DNA of 64,000 nt, from NCBI RefSeq assembly GCF_900103325.1, contig NZ_FMXM01000002.1, positions 558,001 to 622,000 on the forward strand. Direction: 5' to 3'. The position numbers and the translations under genes are program-made. A model generated the notes under the pieces. It searched no databases. It was not told the DNA's origin and worked only from the letters and a program-made list of their open reading frames with translations. This DNA comes from Mesorhizobium qingshengii. Lineage in GTDB: Bacteria > Pseudomonadota > Alphaproteobacteria > Rhizobiales > Rhizobiaceae. Shown piece after piece: positions 25,966 through 35,092 of this stretch (its first letter is position 1; every line of letters begins with the position of its first letter).

Positions 25966-27153
25966 TCAGGAGGCTCGACGTTGCGCGGAGCGATACAAAG
26001 CGAAGGCGATCAGAACCGCGTCGAGACCGGCGATCACCACGGGCAGCCCCAGCGGACCGATGCCCTGCATGAGCAGGCCGGCGCCCGGCGGGCCGACGAT
26101 ACCACCAACGCCCCACAACAAGGCAAAGGCTGCGTTGCCGGTGACGAGCAGCGTGCCCTTGAACCGGCTGCCGAGTTCGACCAGCGCCATCGTATAGACG
26201 CCGTAGCCGACAGCGCCCATCACCAGCAACACGCCCCAGATCAGTGGTGTCAAGATCAGCAGCGGCAGCAGAAGCGCGCAGGCGGTCGTCGCCATCGCGC
26301 AGGCCAGGATCATCGGGCGGCCGCCGAAGCGCTCGGCGAGCAGCCCGAGCGGGATCTGCAACAAGATGTTGCCCAGGGACAGCGCCATCACCAGCGCGGC
26401 GAGCACGGCTTCCGGCAGGCCATAACCGGCACCGAAGACCGGGACCAGCGCATAGGTGCTTTGCTGGACCGCGGCCGAGACCAGCACGGCCAGCAGCAGC
26501 GCCGGCGCCAACCGGGCGAAACCGACAAAGCTGCCGGAAGGCTGGCCGTCATCCTCGAAGCCGGTGAGCTTTGAGGAGACAAGGCGCAGAATGACGGCGC
26601 AGAGCATGAAGCCACCGACACCGACGCTGAAGGGCGCCCAGCCCGATGTGCCGACCAGGGTCAGGGTGAAGGGCCCCGCCGCATAGCCGGCACCCATCAG
26701 CGTGTTGAACACGCCCATCACCCGGCCGCGCCGCGAAGGCGGCGCCAGCGACAACGCCCAGACCTCGCCAAGGATATACAGCGGGTTGATGACCACGCCG
26801 ATGATGAAGCGGATGATGTACCAGGCCACCCAGTTCTGCAGATAGCCGATCCCCAGAAAGCAAAGCGCACCGATCAGCGAGCAGCCGACCGCCAGATTTC
26901 GCGCACCCACCAGCCGCACCGCCGCCGGCACGGATGAGGCCGACAGGATCAGCCCGAGCGGCATCATCGCCGCCGACAGGCCGATCAACCCGGGTGACAT
27001 GCCTTGCTTCTGCATCAGAAGCGTAAATAGCGGAGAGCTCAAACCTTGCGCCGCGCCGAACATGGCAAGTGCGGCGGTAACGCCGGCGAGCGCTGCCCAC
27101 TGCGTCCCCGCTTCGCCTTCGCTCGAGCCGGTCGCGACCATGCTGTCGTCCAT
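25966..27153 (-). CDS. MFS transporter, paralogue of the downstream gene
   Basis: A 395-residue, twelve-helix transporter. It matches the neighbouring MFS protein in order and wording of motifs: EGEAGTQWAALAGV against EGIQWAAITGV at the start, PPSRRGRVMGVFNTLMGAGYAAGPF against PPSRRGRVMGVYST..., GLLAERFGGR against GLLAERLTAR, and both end the last repeat with a GVGGI motif. The two genes are 92 bases apart in the same direction. It starts at the ATG at 27153 (an ATG four codons later is possible). The substrate is unknown. Confidence 0.85.
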   Translation of the reverse strand: MDDSMVATGSSEGEAGTQWAALAGVTAALAMFGAAQGLSSPLFTLLMQKQGMSPGLIGLSAAMMPLGLILSASSVPAAVRLVGARNLAVGCSLIGALCFLGIGYLQNWVAWYIIRFIIGVVINPLYILGEVWALSLAPPSRRGRVMGVFNTLMGAGYAAGPFTLTLVGTSGWAPFSVGVGGFMLCAVILRLVSSKLTGFEDDGQPSGSFVGFARLAPALLLAVLVSAAVQQSTYALVPVFGAGYGLPEAVLAALVMALSLGNILLQIPLGLLAERFGGRPMILACAMATTACALLLPLLILTPLIWGVLLVMGAVGYGVYTMALVELGSRFKGTLLVTGNAAFALLWGVGGIVGPPGAGLLMQGIGPLGLPVVIAGLDAVLIAFALYRSAQRRAS

Positions 27154-27314
27154 GTGAGGGCCGGCCATCCGGCCAGCAAGCCTCACTAGCTACTGGTTCG
27201 ACCAGAGGAAAGGAAGGCCCGGATCGGAGATCCGTTTGCACCAACCAGATCGACCGGCCGGCCGAAGCCGATCGGTCCGGATGGAACGAACCTCAGATGC
27301 AAAACGCGGCGGCG

Positions 27315-29222
27315 CTATGGAAAATAGCGGGCGATCGCGCCTTTCTTGCCGTCGGCATAGGGCTTCAGCCACTTGTCGTCGATGGAAATCCCGTCATCGT
27401 CGGAAGGCCCCTTGCCAATCGTCCTGCGCCAGGCGCGGAACTTGTAGTGGTCGAAGACGTCGAGCATGTGCACGGCATAGGCCGCGGCAAACGTCTTGTC
27501 GCCTTCCACGATGACCAAATTCTCGTCGTTTTCGTAGGAAGCCTTGTAGCCGAGGTTATGGCTGCCGGTGATGACGGTGGCGTTGTCCTCCATCGGATCG
27601 ATGATGACGATCTTGTCGTGCACGATCGCATGGCCGACCGTCAGCACCTCCGCCTGGAAGTCGCGGGCGATCGTGGCGCCGGTCAGGTTTGCCGCCCGCA
27701 CGATCGAGACATTGGGCGCCTCCCAGACCTTCTCCGGATAGACAAAGGGCGACTTGCCGTCCTTGTTCGACTTGTGGGTGACCGGATCCTTGGTCGGCGC
27801 GACATAGTTGGGCATCGCGGTTTCGTCGCTGATCGCGCCTTGCACGATCAGCTTCGGATCGGCCTTCGCTGCCGCGACGGCATGGTCGACGATCGAGTTT
27901 TCGCCGAGCAGCGAAGGGTTGAACACCAGGAACAGCACCGCCCGCTTCGCCGCCCTGATGCGGGCGAAGACATCCTCGAGGTCGACCGGACGCACCGAGA
28001 TGTCCTTCTTGTTGCGGTTCGGGTCGTTCGGCGAAAACCACACCGTCATGCCGTCCAACGCCACCGAGGCGCCGTTGACCGGGTTTGGCAGGTGGTTTTC
28101 CTTGCGGAACGGCACGCCCTGCGTCTGCACGACGTGACCGGCAGCGCTCTCCGAAGCCGGCGGTGGGAACACATCGGCCTTCATGCGCTGCCAATAGGCG
28201 TCGAACACCTCTGCCATATCGGGGTCGTCGCGGATGAAGGCGTTGTTGGACTGACCGCAAATGCCTGTCGACGTCCAATTGGTGCTGCCGGTCATCACCG
28301 CTTGCGGTTTGCCCTGCGCATCGCGGTAGACGGCAAACTTGTTGTGGCCGATATGGTTGTTGTTGAACAGGCGGTCCGTCACCACCACGCCCGCATCGTG
28401 CAGGCGCTTCCGGTATGGTGCATTGCCGGCGTCCCAGGCCTTGGTCTGGTCGTCCCTGCCCGAATTGGAAAGGATGACCTCGACGACATCCTTGGCGGCG
28501 ATGATGGCGTCGCACAATTCGTCGTCGCCAAGCTCATAGAGGGCAAGCCTGACGCTGCCGCCTTCGGTCTTGGCGCGCTTCAGGAGGCTGGTCAGCACAT
28601 CAGGCACATCGCCATGCAGGTAGGCGCGTATCTTGCTGGCCGGATCCTGCAGCACCGCCCTGATCTTGTCGCGTTGGCCGACCTTGATGCCGGCCTCCTG
28701 AAGCGCGTGCGACATCCATTGCGTCGACAGCACGCCATTGGTGAACGCAACGCGCGCCTTGCCGAACATCTGCCCCAGGAAAATCGGTGGGCTGACGGCA
28801 CCCTGGCCAAGATAGCCGAGCGGGCGCGCCGGCCCGGTATAGGCGGGTTTGCCGTCAACGACCTGGTCGGGGCGCACCGGCACCGGATCGAGGCCGGGCT
28901 TCATGTCGCCGACCGGACGCACGCGATAGGCAATCATCTCGCCCTCCGGCCTGACATCGAGGCTGTCGCGCCGGCGCCGTACGGTCAGATCGCGCCAGAA
29001 TGTCTTCTGCACCGGCCAGACGCCGGTGTCCTGCGGAATCCATCTCGGATTGCGCTGCCCCTTGAACGGCACCCAGGACGCCAGGCAACGTTCCTCGCCA
29101 CTGTCGGGGTAGAGGCGCACGATCTCGAAACCGAGGCAACCGGGGATCATCCCGTCAAGATCCCAGGAAAGGAACGCGACTTCGTTGTTGGTCGCGGCAC
29201 GCACCTTGATGACGTCAGGCAT
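27315..29222 (-). CDS. Phospholipase D-like domain protein
   Basis: A 635-residue protein with two HKD catalytic motifs. The first is HNKFAVYRD followed by TGSTNW, and the second is HDKIVIIDP followed by TGSHNL, in the family form HxK(x)4D with the later G-S-x-N. Two such halves make one active site that hydrolyses or transfers phosphodiesters through a phosphohistidine. The N-terminal 180 residues form a beta-rich region of no known type. There is no signal peptide. GGAGGGA precedes the ATG at 29222. The protein faces away from the methyltransferase gene. Substrate (lipid, nucleic acid or other) is unknown. Confidence 0.88.
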   Translation of the reverse strand: MPDVIKVRAATNNEVAFLSWDLDGMIPGCLGFEIVRLYPDSGEERCLASWVPFKGQRNPRWIPQDTGVWPVQKTFWRDLTVRRRRDSLDVRPEGEMIAYRVRPVGDMKPGLDPVPVRPDQVVDGKPAYTGPARPLGYLGQGAVSPPIFLGQMFGKARVAFTNGVLSTQWMSHALQEAGIKVGQRDKIRAVLQDPASKIRAYLHGDVPDVLTSLLKRAKTEGGSVRLALYELGDDELCDAIIAAKDVVEVILSNSGRDDQTKAWDAGNAPYRKRLHDAGVVVTDRLFNNNHIGHNKFAVYRDAQGKPQAVMTGSTNWTSTGICGQSNNAFIRDDPDMAEVFDAYWQRMKADVFPPPASESAAGHVVQTQGVPFRKENHLPNPVNGASVALDGMTVWFSPNDPNRNKKDISVRPVDLEDVFARIRAAKRAVLFLVFNPSLLGENSIVDHAVAAAKADPKLIVQGAISDETAMPNYVAPTKDPVTHKSNKDGKSPFVYPEKVWEAPNVSIVRAANLTGATIARDFQAEVLTVGHAIVHDKIVIIDPMEDNATVITGSHNLGYKASYENDENLVIVEGDKTFAAAYAVHMLDVFDHYKFRAWRRTIGKGPSDDDGISIDDKWLKPYADGKKGAIARYFP

Positions 29223-29482
29223 GGCTGTCCCTCCAAGAGAGTTCAATGCGCAAATATGTCAGAAGTAAAAGACAGTACCGTAACGCGCTTTACATTGGCA
29301 TCCATCCGATCGGCCGCGCTCAGGCGCCCGCCGCCGGGCCGATTTGGCCAGGGTGATGTCGCGGCCGCGCGCCTGCCGTTCCGGCATGTCGCTTCCCTCG
29401 CCCTAGTGGTCGCCGCCTCCGCAATGCCTGGAGAGCCGCCGGTCCATTATGCCGCCCGCTATCGCATCGTACGAGGACCATC

Positions 29483-31060
29483 ATGACCGCCGCCCTACAA
29501 CCCTTGGAACCGGCATTGGCCAACGACCGTGCCCGTCGCGGCGGCCGCGCCGGAAAGCGCGCCGGCGGCTCGGCTGCGTTCGAGCAGCCGCCTTTCCGTC
29601 AGCTGAAAATCCCGCTGACGCCGACCAAGCTGGTCTCGGACGACGAGCTGGAATCGATCCACCTCGCCTCCCTGCGCGTGCTCAGGGAAATCGGTGTCGA
29701 CGTTCTGCACGATGAAGCCCGCCGCATCATGAAGGCGCATGGCGCCGACGTGCGCGATGGCAGCGAGCGGGTGCGCTTCGACAGCGACATGATTCTCGAA
29801 CTGGTCTCGCACTGCCCTTCGGAATTCACCATCCATGCCCGCAACCCCGCGCACAACGTGCAGTTTGGCGGTAACAACCTGATCCTTTCGATGATGGCGT
29901 CGGCACCCAACTGTTCCGACCTCGATCGCGGCCGCCGGCCCGGCAACCAGCAGGACTACCGCAACTTCCTCAAGCTCGCGCAGATGCACAACATCCTGAA
30001 CTGCACCGGCGGCTATCCGGTCGAGCCGACCGACATCCATCCGTCCGTCCGGCATCTGGAGTGCATCCGCGACCTCGCCACGCTGACCGACAAGGTGTTC
30101 CACATCTATTCGCTCGGCAAGGAGCGCAACGTCGACGGCATCGAGATCACCCGCATCGCGCGCGGCATCAGCCACGAGCAGTTGCTCGAAGAACCGTCCG
30201 TCTTCACCATCATCAACACCAATTCGCCGCTGAAGCTCGACGTGCCGATGATGGAAGGCATCATCCAGATGTCGAGCAAGGGCCAGGTCGTCATTGTCAC
30301 GCCCTTCACCCTGTCAGGCGCGATGGCGCCGGTGACGATTGCCGGCGCGCTGGTGCAGCAGAATGCCGAGGCGCTGTCCGGCATTGCCTTTGCCCAGATG
30401 GTGCGCAAGGGCGCGCCGGTCGGTTATGGCGGCTTCACCTCCAATGTCGACATGAAGTCCGGTTCACCGGCCTTCGGCACGCCTGAATACATGAAGGCGC
30501 AACTGGTCGGCGGCCAGCTTGCCCGCCGCTACAACATCCCCTACCGCACCTCCAACACCTGCGCCGCCAACACGGTCGACGCGCAGGCGGCCTACGAGAG
30601 CGTGTTCTCGCTGTGGGGCGCGATCCAGGGCGGCGGCAATTTGATGATGCATGCGGCCGGCTGGCTCGAGGGCGGCCTGCGCTGCTCCTACGAGAAGACC
30701 ATCCTCGACATTGACCTGTTGCAAATGGTGGCGGAATTCCTGACCCCGCTCGACCTCTCTGAAGAGGCGCTCGGTTTCGACGCCATCCAGTCCGTCGGTC
30801 CAGGCGGTCATTTCTTCGGCACCCAGCACACCCAGGACCGCTACAAGACGGCCTTCTATTCGCCGATCCTTTCCGACTGGCGCAATTTCGAGACCTGGGC
30901 GGAAGCCGGTTCGCCGACGGCGCTCGAAAAGGCCAACAAGGTGTGGAAGGAGCGGCTGGCCTCCTATGACGAACCTTACATGGACCCGGCCATCCGCGAG
31001 GAACTCAACGCCTTCGTCGCCAAGCGGCGGTCCGAAGGCGGCGCGCCAACCGATTTTTGA
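29483..31060 (+). CDS. MttB-superfamily methyltransferase 1 (trimethylamine methyltransferase family, non-pyrrolysine)
   Basis: A 525-residue protein of the MttB family (TIM barrel). It has no in-frame UAG, so it lacks pyrrolysine and belongs with the MtgB-type enzymes that demethylate glycine betaine and other quaternary amines onto a Co(I)-corrinoid protein. Recognisable parts are SDDELESIHLASLRVLREIG near residue 50, TPFTLSGAMAPVTIAGAL in the middle, and HAAGWLEGGL toward the end. Residues 16-30 (RARRGGRAGKRAGGS) form an Arg/Gly-rich tail before the barrel. A dimethylglycine-dehydrogenase-type gene follows 96 bases downstream, which supports glycine betaine or a related betaine as substrate. 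The second copy lies at 48911-50485. Confidence 0.88.
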   Translation: MTAALQPLEPALANDRARRGGRAGKRAGGSAAFEQPPFRQLKIPLTPTKLVSDDELESIHLASLRVLREIGVDVLHDEARRIMKAHGADVRDGSERVRFDSDMILELVSHCPSEFTIHARNPAHNVQFGGNNLILSMMASAPNCSDLDRGRRPGNQQDYRNFLKLAQMHNILNCTGGYPVEPTDIHPSVRHLECIRDLATLTDKVFHIYSLGKERNVDGIEITRIARGISHEQLLEEPSVFTIINTNSPLKLDVPMMEGIIQMSSKGQVVIVTPFTLSGAMAPVTIAGALVQQNAEALSGIAFAQMVRKGAPVGYGGFTSNVDMKSGSPAFGTPEYMKAQLVGGQLARRYNIPYRTSNTCAANTVDAQAAYESVFSLWGAIQGGGNLMMHAAGWLEGGLRCSYEKTILDIDLLQMVAEFLTPLDLSEEALGFDAIQSVGPGGHFFGTQHTQDRYKTAFYSPILSDWRNFETWAEAGSPTALEKANKVWKERLASYDEPYMDPAIREELNAFVAKRRSEGGAPTDF

Positions 31061-31156
31061 TCATCACGCGGCGACGAGCTCAATTTCGGCGTCGAGGCGC
31101 CGCTCGCCGCCGATCAAAAAACCTGATTCAGTTTACGCAAAAACGGACCTATCTTG

Positions 31157-33727
31157 ATGAAATCTCACGTAAAAGCGGTTGTCATCGGCGGCGGCGTCGT
31201 CGGCTGCTCGGTTCTCTACCATCTGGCCAAGGCTGGCTGGACCGACATCATGCTGATCGAGCGCTCGGAGCTTACCTCCGGCTCGTCCTGGCATGCGGCC
31301 GGCGGCTTCCACACGCTGAATGGCGACCCCAACGTCGCCAAGCTGCAGGCCTATACGGTGCAGCTCTACAAGGAGATCGAGGAGACTTCCGGCCAGTCCT
31401 GCTCGCTGCACCTGACCGGCGGCGTGATGATGGCCGATACGCCCGAGCGCATGGACTTCCTGCGTCTCGCCCACGCCAAGGGCCGCTATCTCGGCATGGA
31501 CACCGAACTGATCACGCCGTCCGAAGCCAAGGCGATGTTCCCGCTGATGGACGAGACCAATTTCGTCGGCGCCATGTGGGACCCGGTCGAAGGCCATCTC
31601 GATCCATCCGGCACGACGATCGCCTATTCCAAGGCGGCGAAGAAGCTGGGCGCCGAGATCGTGCTGCGCAACCGTGTCGTCGAACTGACGCAAGAGGTCG
31701 ACGGCACTTGGAACGTCGTCACCGAACAGGGCACGGTGAAGGCCGAGCATGTCGTCAACTGCGGCGGCCTTTGGGCGCGCGAGATCGGCCGCATGGTCGG
31801 TGTCGAACTGCCGGTGCTGGCAATGGAGCACATGTATCTGCTGACCGAACCGATGCCAGAGGTCGAGGAATTCAACAAGTCGACCGGCCGCGAGATGATC
31901 GGCGTGCTCGATTTCAAGGGCGAAATCTACACCCGCCAGGAGCGCAACGGTATCCTGCTCGGCACCTATGAAAAAGCCTGCAAGCCGTGGTCGCCGGTCA
32001 ACACGCCGTGGGATTTCGGCCACGAATTGCTGCCGCCCGACCTCGATCGCATCGCGCCATCGCTGGAGATCGGCTTCAAGCATTTCCCCGGTATCGAGAA
32101 GGCCGGCATCAAGCAGATCATCAACGGCCCCTTCACCTTCGCGCTCGACGGCAACCCGCTGGTCGGCCCGGTGCAGGGCCTGACCAATTTCTGGTGCGCC
32201 TGCGCTGTCATGGCAGGCTTCAGCCAGGGCGGCGGCGTCGGCCTGGCACTGTCGAACTGGATGGTCCATGGCGATCCCGGCTTCGACGTCTGGGGCATGG
32301 ATGTCGCCCGTTTCGGCGAATGGGCCGGCTTGCGCTACACCAACGCCAAGGTGCGCGAAAATTATTCGCGCCGCTTCTCCATCCGCTTCCCCAACGAGGA
32401 ACTGCCGGCGGCACGCCCGGCGCAGACGACGCCGCTCTACGACACGATGCTGGCGAACAATGCCGTCATGGGCGACAGCTGGGGACTTGAGACGCCGCTC
32501 TGGTTCGCACCGAAAGGCAAGGAGCCGAAGGACATCGTCTCCTTCCATCGCTCCAGCGACTTTGGTCCGATTGGAGAGGAAGTGCGCGCCACGCGCGAGC
32601 GCGTCGGCGTCACCGAGATCGCCAACTTCGCCAAATACGAAGTGTCGGGACCGGGGGCGGAAGAGTTCCTCAACCGGCTGATGACCAACCGCATGCCGAA
32701 GACCGGCCGTATCGTGCTGACGCCGATGATCAACGAATTCGGCAAGCTGATCGGCGACTTCACCATCGCCAAGGCCGGTGAAGACCGCTTCATGATCTGG
32801 GGCTCGTCGGCCGCGCAGAAATACCACATGCGCTGGTTCGAGAAGCATTTGCCGAAGGACGGTTCGGTGCGCATCCACCGCTTCGACCAGACGCTCGTAG
32901 GCCTGTCGATCGCCGGGCCGAAATCCCGCGACTTGCTTCAGAAGCTGGTCGACGTCGACATCTCGACCAAGGCTTTCCGCTTCATGGATTTCCGCGAGAT
33001 GGCGGTCGGCGGCGCGCCCTGCATGGTCAACCGCATCACCTACACCGGCGACCTCGGCTACGAGATCTGGATGGCGCCGGCCTACCAGCGACTGGTGTAC
33101 AAGGCGATCAAGGATGCCGGCGAGGAGTTCGGCCTCGTCGATTTCGGCATGCGCGCTCTGCTCTCCATGCGCCTCGAAAAGAACTTCCCGACCTGGTTCC
33201 GCGAATTGCGTCCGATCTACGGGCCGTTCGAAGGCTCGATGGACCGCTTCATCAAGCTCGAGAAGAACGACTTCATCGGCCGCGAGGCCGCGGCCAGGGA
33301 ACACGCCGAAGGGCCGAAACTGCGCCGCGTCTCCTTCATCGTCGACGCTGCCGACGCCGACGTGATGGGCGACGAGCCGATTTGGGCCAAGGTCAGCAAG
33401 GACTATGGCACGGTGGAAAAGCCGCATGGCTACGGCGCACCACGCTTCGACGACAAGGGCAAGGAAGTGCGTGGCTCCAAAGCCGCCGAAGGCGCTTCCG
33501 CCGTGCGCGGCATCGTCGACGGCGAATGGCGTGTGGTCGGCTGGGTCACGTCGGGCGGCTATGCCCACTATGTGCGGAAGTCGATGGCGCAGGGCTATGT
33601 ACCAGCGGCCCTTGCCGAGGACGAAAGTGCGGGGCTGTTCGAGATCGAGATTCTTGGACACCGCCGGCCGGCCCGCATCAACGTCGAAGCGCCCTTTGAC
33701 CCGAGCGGTGAGAAAATGCGGACCTGA
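31157..33727 (+). CDS. FAD-dependent oxidoreductase with GcvT domain (dimethylglycine/sarcosine dehydrogenase type)
   Basis: An 856-residue two-domain flavoenzyme. The N-terminal D-amino-acid-oxidase-like half starts with VVIGGGVVGCSVLYHLAKAG and has TSGSSWHAAGG, whose His46 is where the FAD is covalently bound in dimethylglycine dehydrogenase. The C-terminal half is the aminomethyltransferase fold that passes the methyl carbon to tetrahydrofolate (NEFGKLIGDFTIAK, GDLGYEIWM, and a final GYVPAALA-type barrel). Such enzymes take dimethylglycine or sarcosine one methyl further, producing methylene-THF. It sits between MttB 1 and the DddP-like gene with gaps of 96 and 9 bases, so these act in one pathway. 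ATG at 31157 is preferred to the TTG before it. Confidence 0.9.
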   Translation: MKSHVKAVVIGGGVVGCSVLYHLAKAGWTDIMLIERSELTSGSSWHAAGGFHTLNGDPNVAKLQAYTVQLYKEIEETSGQSCSLHLTGGVMMADTPERMDFLRLAHAKGRYLGMDTELITPSEAKAMFPLMDETNFVGAMWDPVEGHLDPSGTTIAYSKAAKKLGAEIVLRNRVVELTQEVDGTWNVVTEQGTVKAEHVVNCGGLWAREIGRMVGVELPVLAMEHMYLLTEPMPEVEEFNKSTGREMIGVLDFKGEIYTRQERNGILLGTYEKACKPWSPVNTPWDFGHELLPPDLDRIAPSLEIGFKHFPGIEKAGIKQIINGPFTFALDGNPLVGPVQGLTNFWCACAVMAGFSQGGGVGLALSNWMVHGDPGFDVWGMDVARFGEWAGLRYTNAKVRENYSRRFSIRFPNEELPAARPAQTTPLYDTMLANNAVMGDSWGLETPLWFAPKGKEPKDIVSFHRSSDFGPIGEEVRATRERVGVTEIANFAKYEVSGPGAEEFLNRLMTNRMPKTGRIVLTPMINEFGKLIGDFTIAKAGEDRFMIWGSSAAQKYHMRWFEKHLPKDGSVRIHRFDQTLVGLSIAGPKSRDLLQKLVDVDISTKAFRFMDFREMAVGGAPCMVNRITYTGDLGYEIWMAPAYQRLVYKAIKDAGEEFGLVDFGMRALLSMRLEKNFPTWFRELRPIYGPFEGSMDRFIKLEKNDFIGREAAAREHAEGPKLRRVSFIVDAADADVMGDEPIWAKVSKDYGTVEKPHGYGAPRFDDKGKEVRGSKAAEGASAVRGIVDGEWRVVGWVTSGGYAHYVRKSMAQGYVPAALAEDESAGLFEIEILGHRRPARINVEAPFDPSGEKMRT

Positions 33728-33736
33728 GGCACGACC

Positions 33737-35092
33737 ATGGACAGCGCGGTGCCAAAGGGCAGCTTTGGCCGCCATCGCAAGATCATGCCGTTCGAGCCGG
33801 GCTCGATCGAGGCTCTGCGTGACGCCTCCCGCCAGAAGGCGGCTTCGCTCAACCAGCATGTTCTGGGCTATGGCGCACAGGCGGAGGCAGAATGGGTGGC
33901 GGCAGGCATTGCCGCCCCCGATCTTCCGGCGATGCGCAAATACCGGCTGGAGCGCATCCGCGCCGAGCTGAAACGTCGCGGCTATGCCGGCGCCCTGCTC
34001 TACGACCCCGTCAACATCCGCTATGCGACCGATTCCACCAACATGCAGCTGTGGGTGGCGCACAATCCGACGCGGCATTGTTTCGTTGCCACCGACGGGC
34101 CGGTCGTGCTGTTCGACTATTTTTCCTGCGAGCACCTGTCCGACCATTCCGGGGTCGTCGACGAGGTGCGGCCGGCCGTCTCGTGGATGTATCTCTATGG
34201 CGGCGAGCTGACGGAGCAGAAAGTCCGCCGCTGGGCGGCCGGCATCGCCGACCTGGTGAAAGAACATGGCGCCGGCAACGGCCGCATTGCGGTTGACCAC
34301 ATCAACCCGGAAGGCGTCGAGGAACTGGCTCGCCTCGGTATTTCGATCGGCAACGGCGAGGCGGTGATGGAAAACGCGCGGCTGATCAAATCGCCGGACG
34401 AAGTCCTCGCCATGCGCCGCGCCATCGTCGCCTGCGAGGCGGCGATGGGCGAAATGGAGCAGGCGCTGAAGCCGGGGATTTCCGAGAACGAATTGTGGGC
34501 CGAACTCCATCGCGGCAACATCGCGCGTGGCGGCGAATGGATCGAAACGCGGCTGCTGGCGTCAGGTCCGCGCACCAATCCATGGTTCCAGGAATGCTCG
34601 TCGCGCATCATCGAGGCTGGCGACCCCGTCGCCTTCGACACCGACCTGATCGGCCCCTACGGCTTCTGTGCCGACCTGTCGCGCACTTGGCTTTGTGGCG
34701 AGGTAAAACCGACCAATGCACAACGTGACCTGTTCCGCATCGCCGCCGACCAGATCGAACACAACACGCAATTGATGCGGCCCGGCATTTCGTTCCGCGA
34801 TCTGGTCGAGCGCTCGGTGGTACCGCCCGGCGATTGCTTCCCGACCCGCTACGGCGTCCTCTATCACGGCGTCGGTCTGGCCGACGAATACCCGACCCTT
34901 CCGCATGCCAGCGACTGGACCGCCGACACGCCCGATGGCGTGCTCGAACCTGGCATGGTGCTGTGCGTGGAAAGCTATATCGGCCGGCTTGGCGGCCGCG
35001 AGGGCGTCAAGATCGAAGAGCAGATCCTGATCACCGAGAGCGGCAACGAGAAGCTTTCAACCTACCCGATGGACGCGAGGCTGCTCGGCTAG
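33737..35092 (+). CDS. dddP: DddP-like M24-family protein (dimethylsulfoniopropionate lyase family)
   Basis: A 451-residue creatinase/aminopeptidase-fold protein closely matching DddP as I remember it, including NIRYATDSTNMQLWVAHNP (residues 93-111) and NIARGGEWIETRLL with PRTNPWFQEC (261-287). The six metal-site residues reported for DddP (D295, D297, D307, H371, E406, E421) align at D301, D303, D313, H377, E412 and E427, a constant offset of six. DddP cleaves DMSP to DMS and acrylate with an iron or other two-metal site. It starts nine bases after the flavoprotein gene, in a quaternary-amine locus, so a betaine-type substrate is also possible. The last 36 bases overlap the opposite gene. 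Confidence 0.82.
   Translation: MDSAVPKGSFGRHRKIMPFEPGSIEALRDASRQKAASLNQHVLGYGAQAEAEWVAAGIAAPDLPAMRKYRLERIRAELKRRGYAGALLYDPVNIRYATDSTNMQLWVAHNPTRHCFVATDGPVVLFDYFSCEHLSDHSGVVDEVRPAVSWMYLYGGELTEQKVRRWAAGIADLVKEHGAGNGRIAVDHINPEGVEELARLGISIGNGEAVMENARLIKSPDEVLAMRRAIVACEAAMGEMEQALKPGISENELWAELHRGNIARGGEWIETRLLASGPRTNPWFQECSSRIIEAGDPVAFDTDLIGPYGFCADLSRTWLCGEVKPTNAQRDLFRIAADQIEHNTQLMRPGISFRDLVERSVVPPGDCFPTRYGVLYHGVGLADEYPTLPHASDWTADTPDGVLEPGMVLCVESYIGRLGGREGVKIEEQILITESGNEKLSTYPMDARLLG

Noticed and set aside
31133..34510. An 1125-codon open frame on the minus strand opposite the flavoprotein and DddP-like genes
   Set aside because: It is the complement of two well-supported genes with strong G/C third-position bias, which keeps one antisense frame free of stops. 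It has no domain motif and low-complexity His/Arg/Asp content.
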